DNA of 64,000 nucleotides from Methylobacterium sp. NEAU K (GTDB taxonomy: Bacteria; Pseudomonadota; Alphaproteobacteria; Rhizobiales; Beijerinckiaceae). Below are positions 63,659-64,000 of this stretch, piece after piece. The position numbers and the translations under genes were made by a program. Below the pieces are notes generated by a model. It saw only the letters and a list, made by a program, of their open reading frames with translations. It ran no database searches and was not told the DNA's origin. The stretch's first letter is position 1, and each line of letters opens with the position of its first letter. Where the stretch lies: assembly GCF_030700285.1 (NCBI RefSeq), contig NZ_JAUYZJ010000009.1:1-64000 (forward strand). The letters run 5' to 3'.

Positions 63659-64000
63659 CGCCCCGGCAACGCGCGATCCTACGTCTTTGCGTTGGGGCAC
63701 TTCCCGAACTGAAACGGTCGCCGCAGAGCGCGCGGTGCGGTTTTTGCGCACCCGGGTGCTTCGTGCGCGGGCGGAACGCGGCCCGGGCTTCGGCTCAGGA
63801 CGATGCGATGCCCGTGAAACAACGGGATTGCCAATAGGTCCTGTGCCCTTTGGCGGGTGATCGGCGCAGAGCCCGGCGGACGCCGGCGTTCGTCCAGCAA
63901 CCACAGAAGGTCACGGAGCCATTGGATCCAGGACGTCTGAATCGGAGACCACGATAAGCTAGCGTACGCCCCGGGCCGCCTGCGATGAGACGTCCAAGAG
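63659..64000. other. intergenic to window edge, nothing recognised
   Basis: Frames on both strands lack domain character. No repeat, terminator or RNA gene was seen. Confidence 0.4.

Overview
The window is high-GC DNA from an alphaproteobacterium, most likely a Methylobacterium/Methylorubrum-type member of the Hyphomicrobiales. The evidence is two MucR/Ros regulators of the cysteine-less kind, an acyl-homoserine-lactone synthase, DUF6894 and PilZ small proteins, an Omp25/31-type outer-membrane protein, DUF1674, DUF2794 and the BluB/ParE/TopA core set. The genus is inferred from protein style, not proven. I saw no rRNA or tRNA gene and no CRISPR repeat array.

Bases 1 to about 27,400 are accessory and eroded. 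They hold an IS3-family element running off the left edge, and a run of small orphan genes. An envelope/stress cassette follows (CsbD, a four-helix-like protein, a holin-3_6-like membrane protein, a DUF3618-like protein; 3.6-5.4 kb), then an AT-rich orphan microgene and an orphan branched-chain amino acid binding protein. A quorum-sensing locus (9.5-11.5 kb) comes next: luxI with a small gene behind it, a 24-bp palindrome, and luxR. After it are a dead IS5-family transposase and a sulfur-related patch: a YeiH-type exporter beside a sorA/sorB remnant made by deletion plus frameshift. A metabolite cluster (amidohydrolase and MFS transporter) has a LysR regulator that is a pseudogene.

At 20.0-24.5 kb is a phage-derived block: ParB-like/adenine methylase, DUF5681 and terminase large subunit, translationally coupled. 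Downstream of it lie a Cas1 C-terminal catalytic domain cut off at its N terminus and, abutting it head-to-head, a fragment of a DNA polymerase-type exonuclease. This mosaic is the most unusual part of the window. An HNH endonuclease with a coupled partner and several relics follow.

From 27.4 kb the sequence is mostly dense core chromosome: threonine/serine dehydratase, IscA-type Fe-S protein, GGDEF cyclase, RhlE helicase, porin-like Omp, PRC-barrel protein, ParE, TopA, a cytochrome b561/molybdoenzyme pair, PyrB, HisE-CoaA, ThpR-TesA divergent from an ABC exporter (ATPase plus FtsX-like permease), a BI-1 family protein, a DapA-like aldolase, BluB, an L,D-transpeptidase, RsmB, ThrS, a second GGDEF protein, a second MucR paralogue and a tail of small secreted or membrane proteins ending with a PilZ protein.

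Working links: the luxI/luxR pair and its palindrome form a self-contained quorum circuit. The molybdoenzyme and its cytochrome b form a periplasmic redox pair. TopA and ParE both act on DNA topology and lie next to each other. The two diguanylate cyclases and two PilZ proteins point to c-di-GMP signalling.
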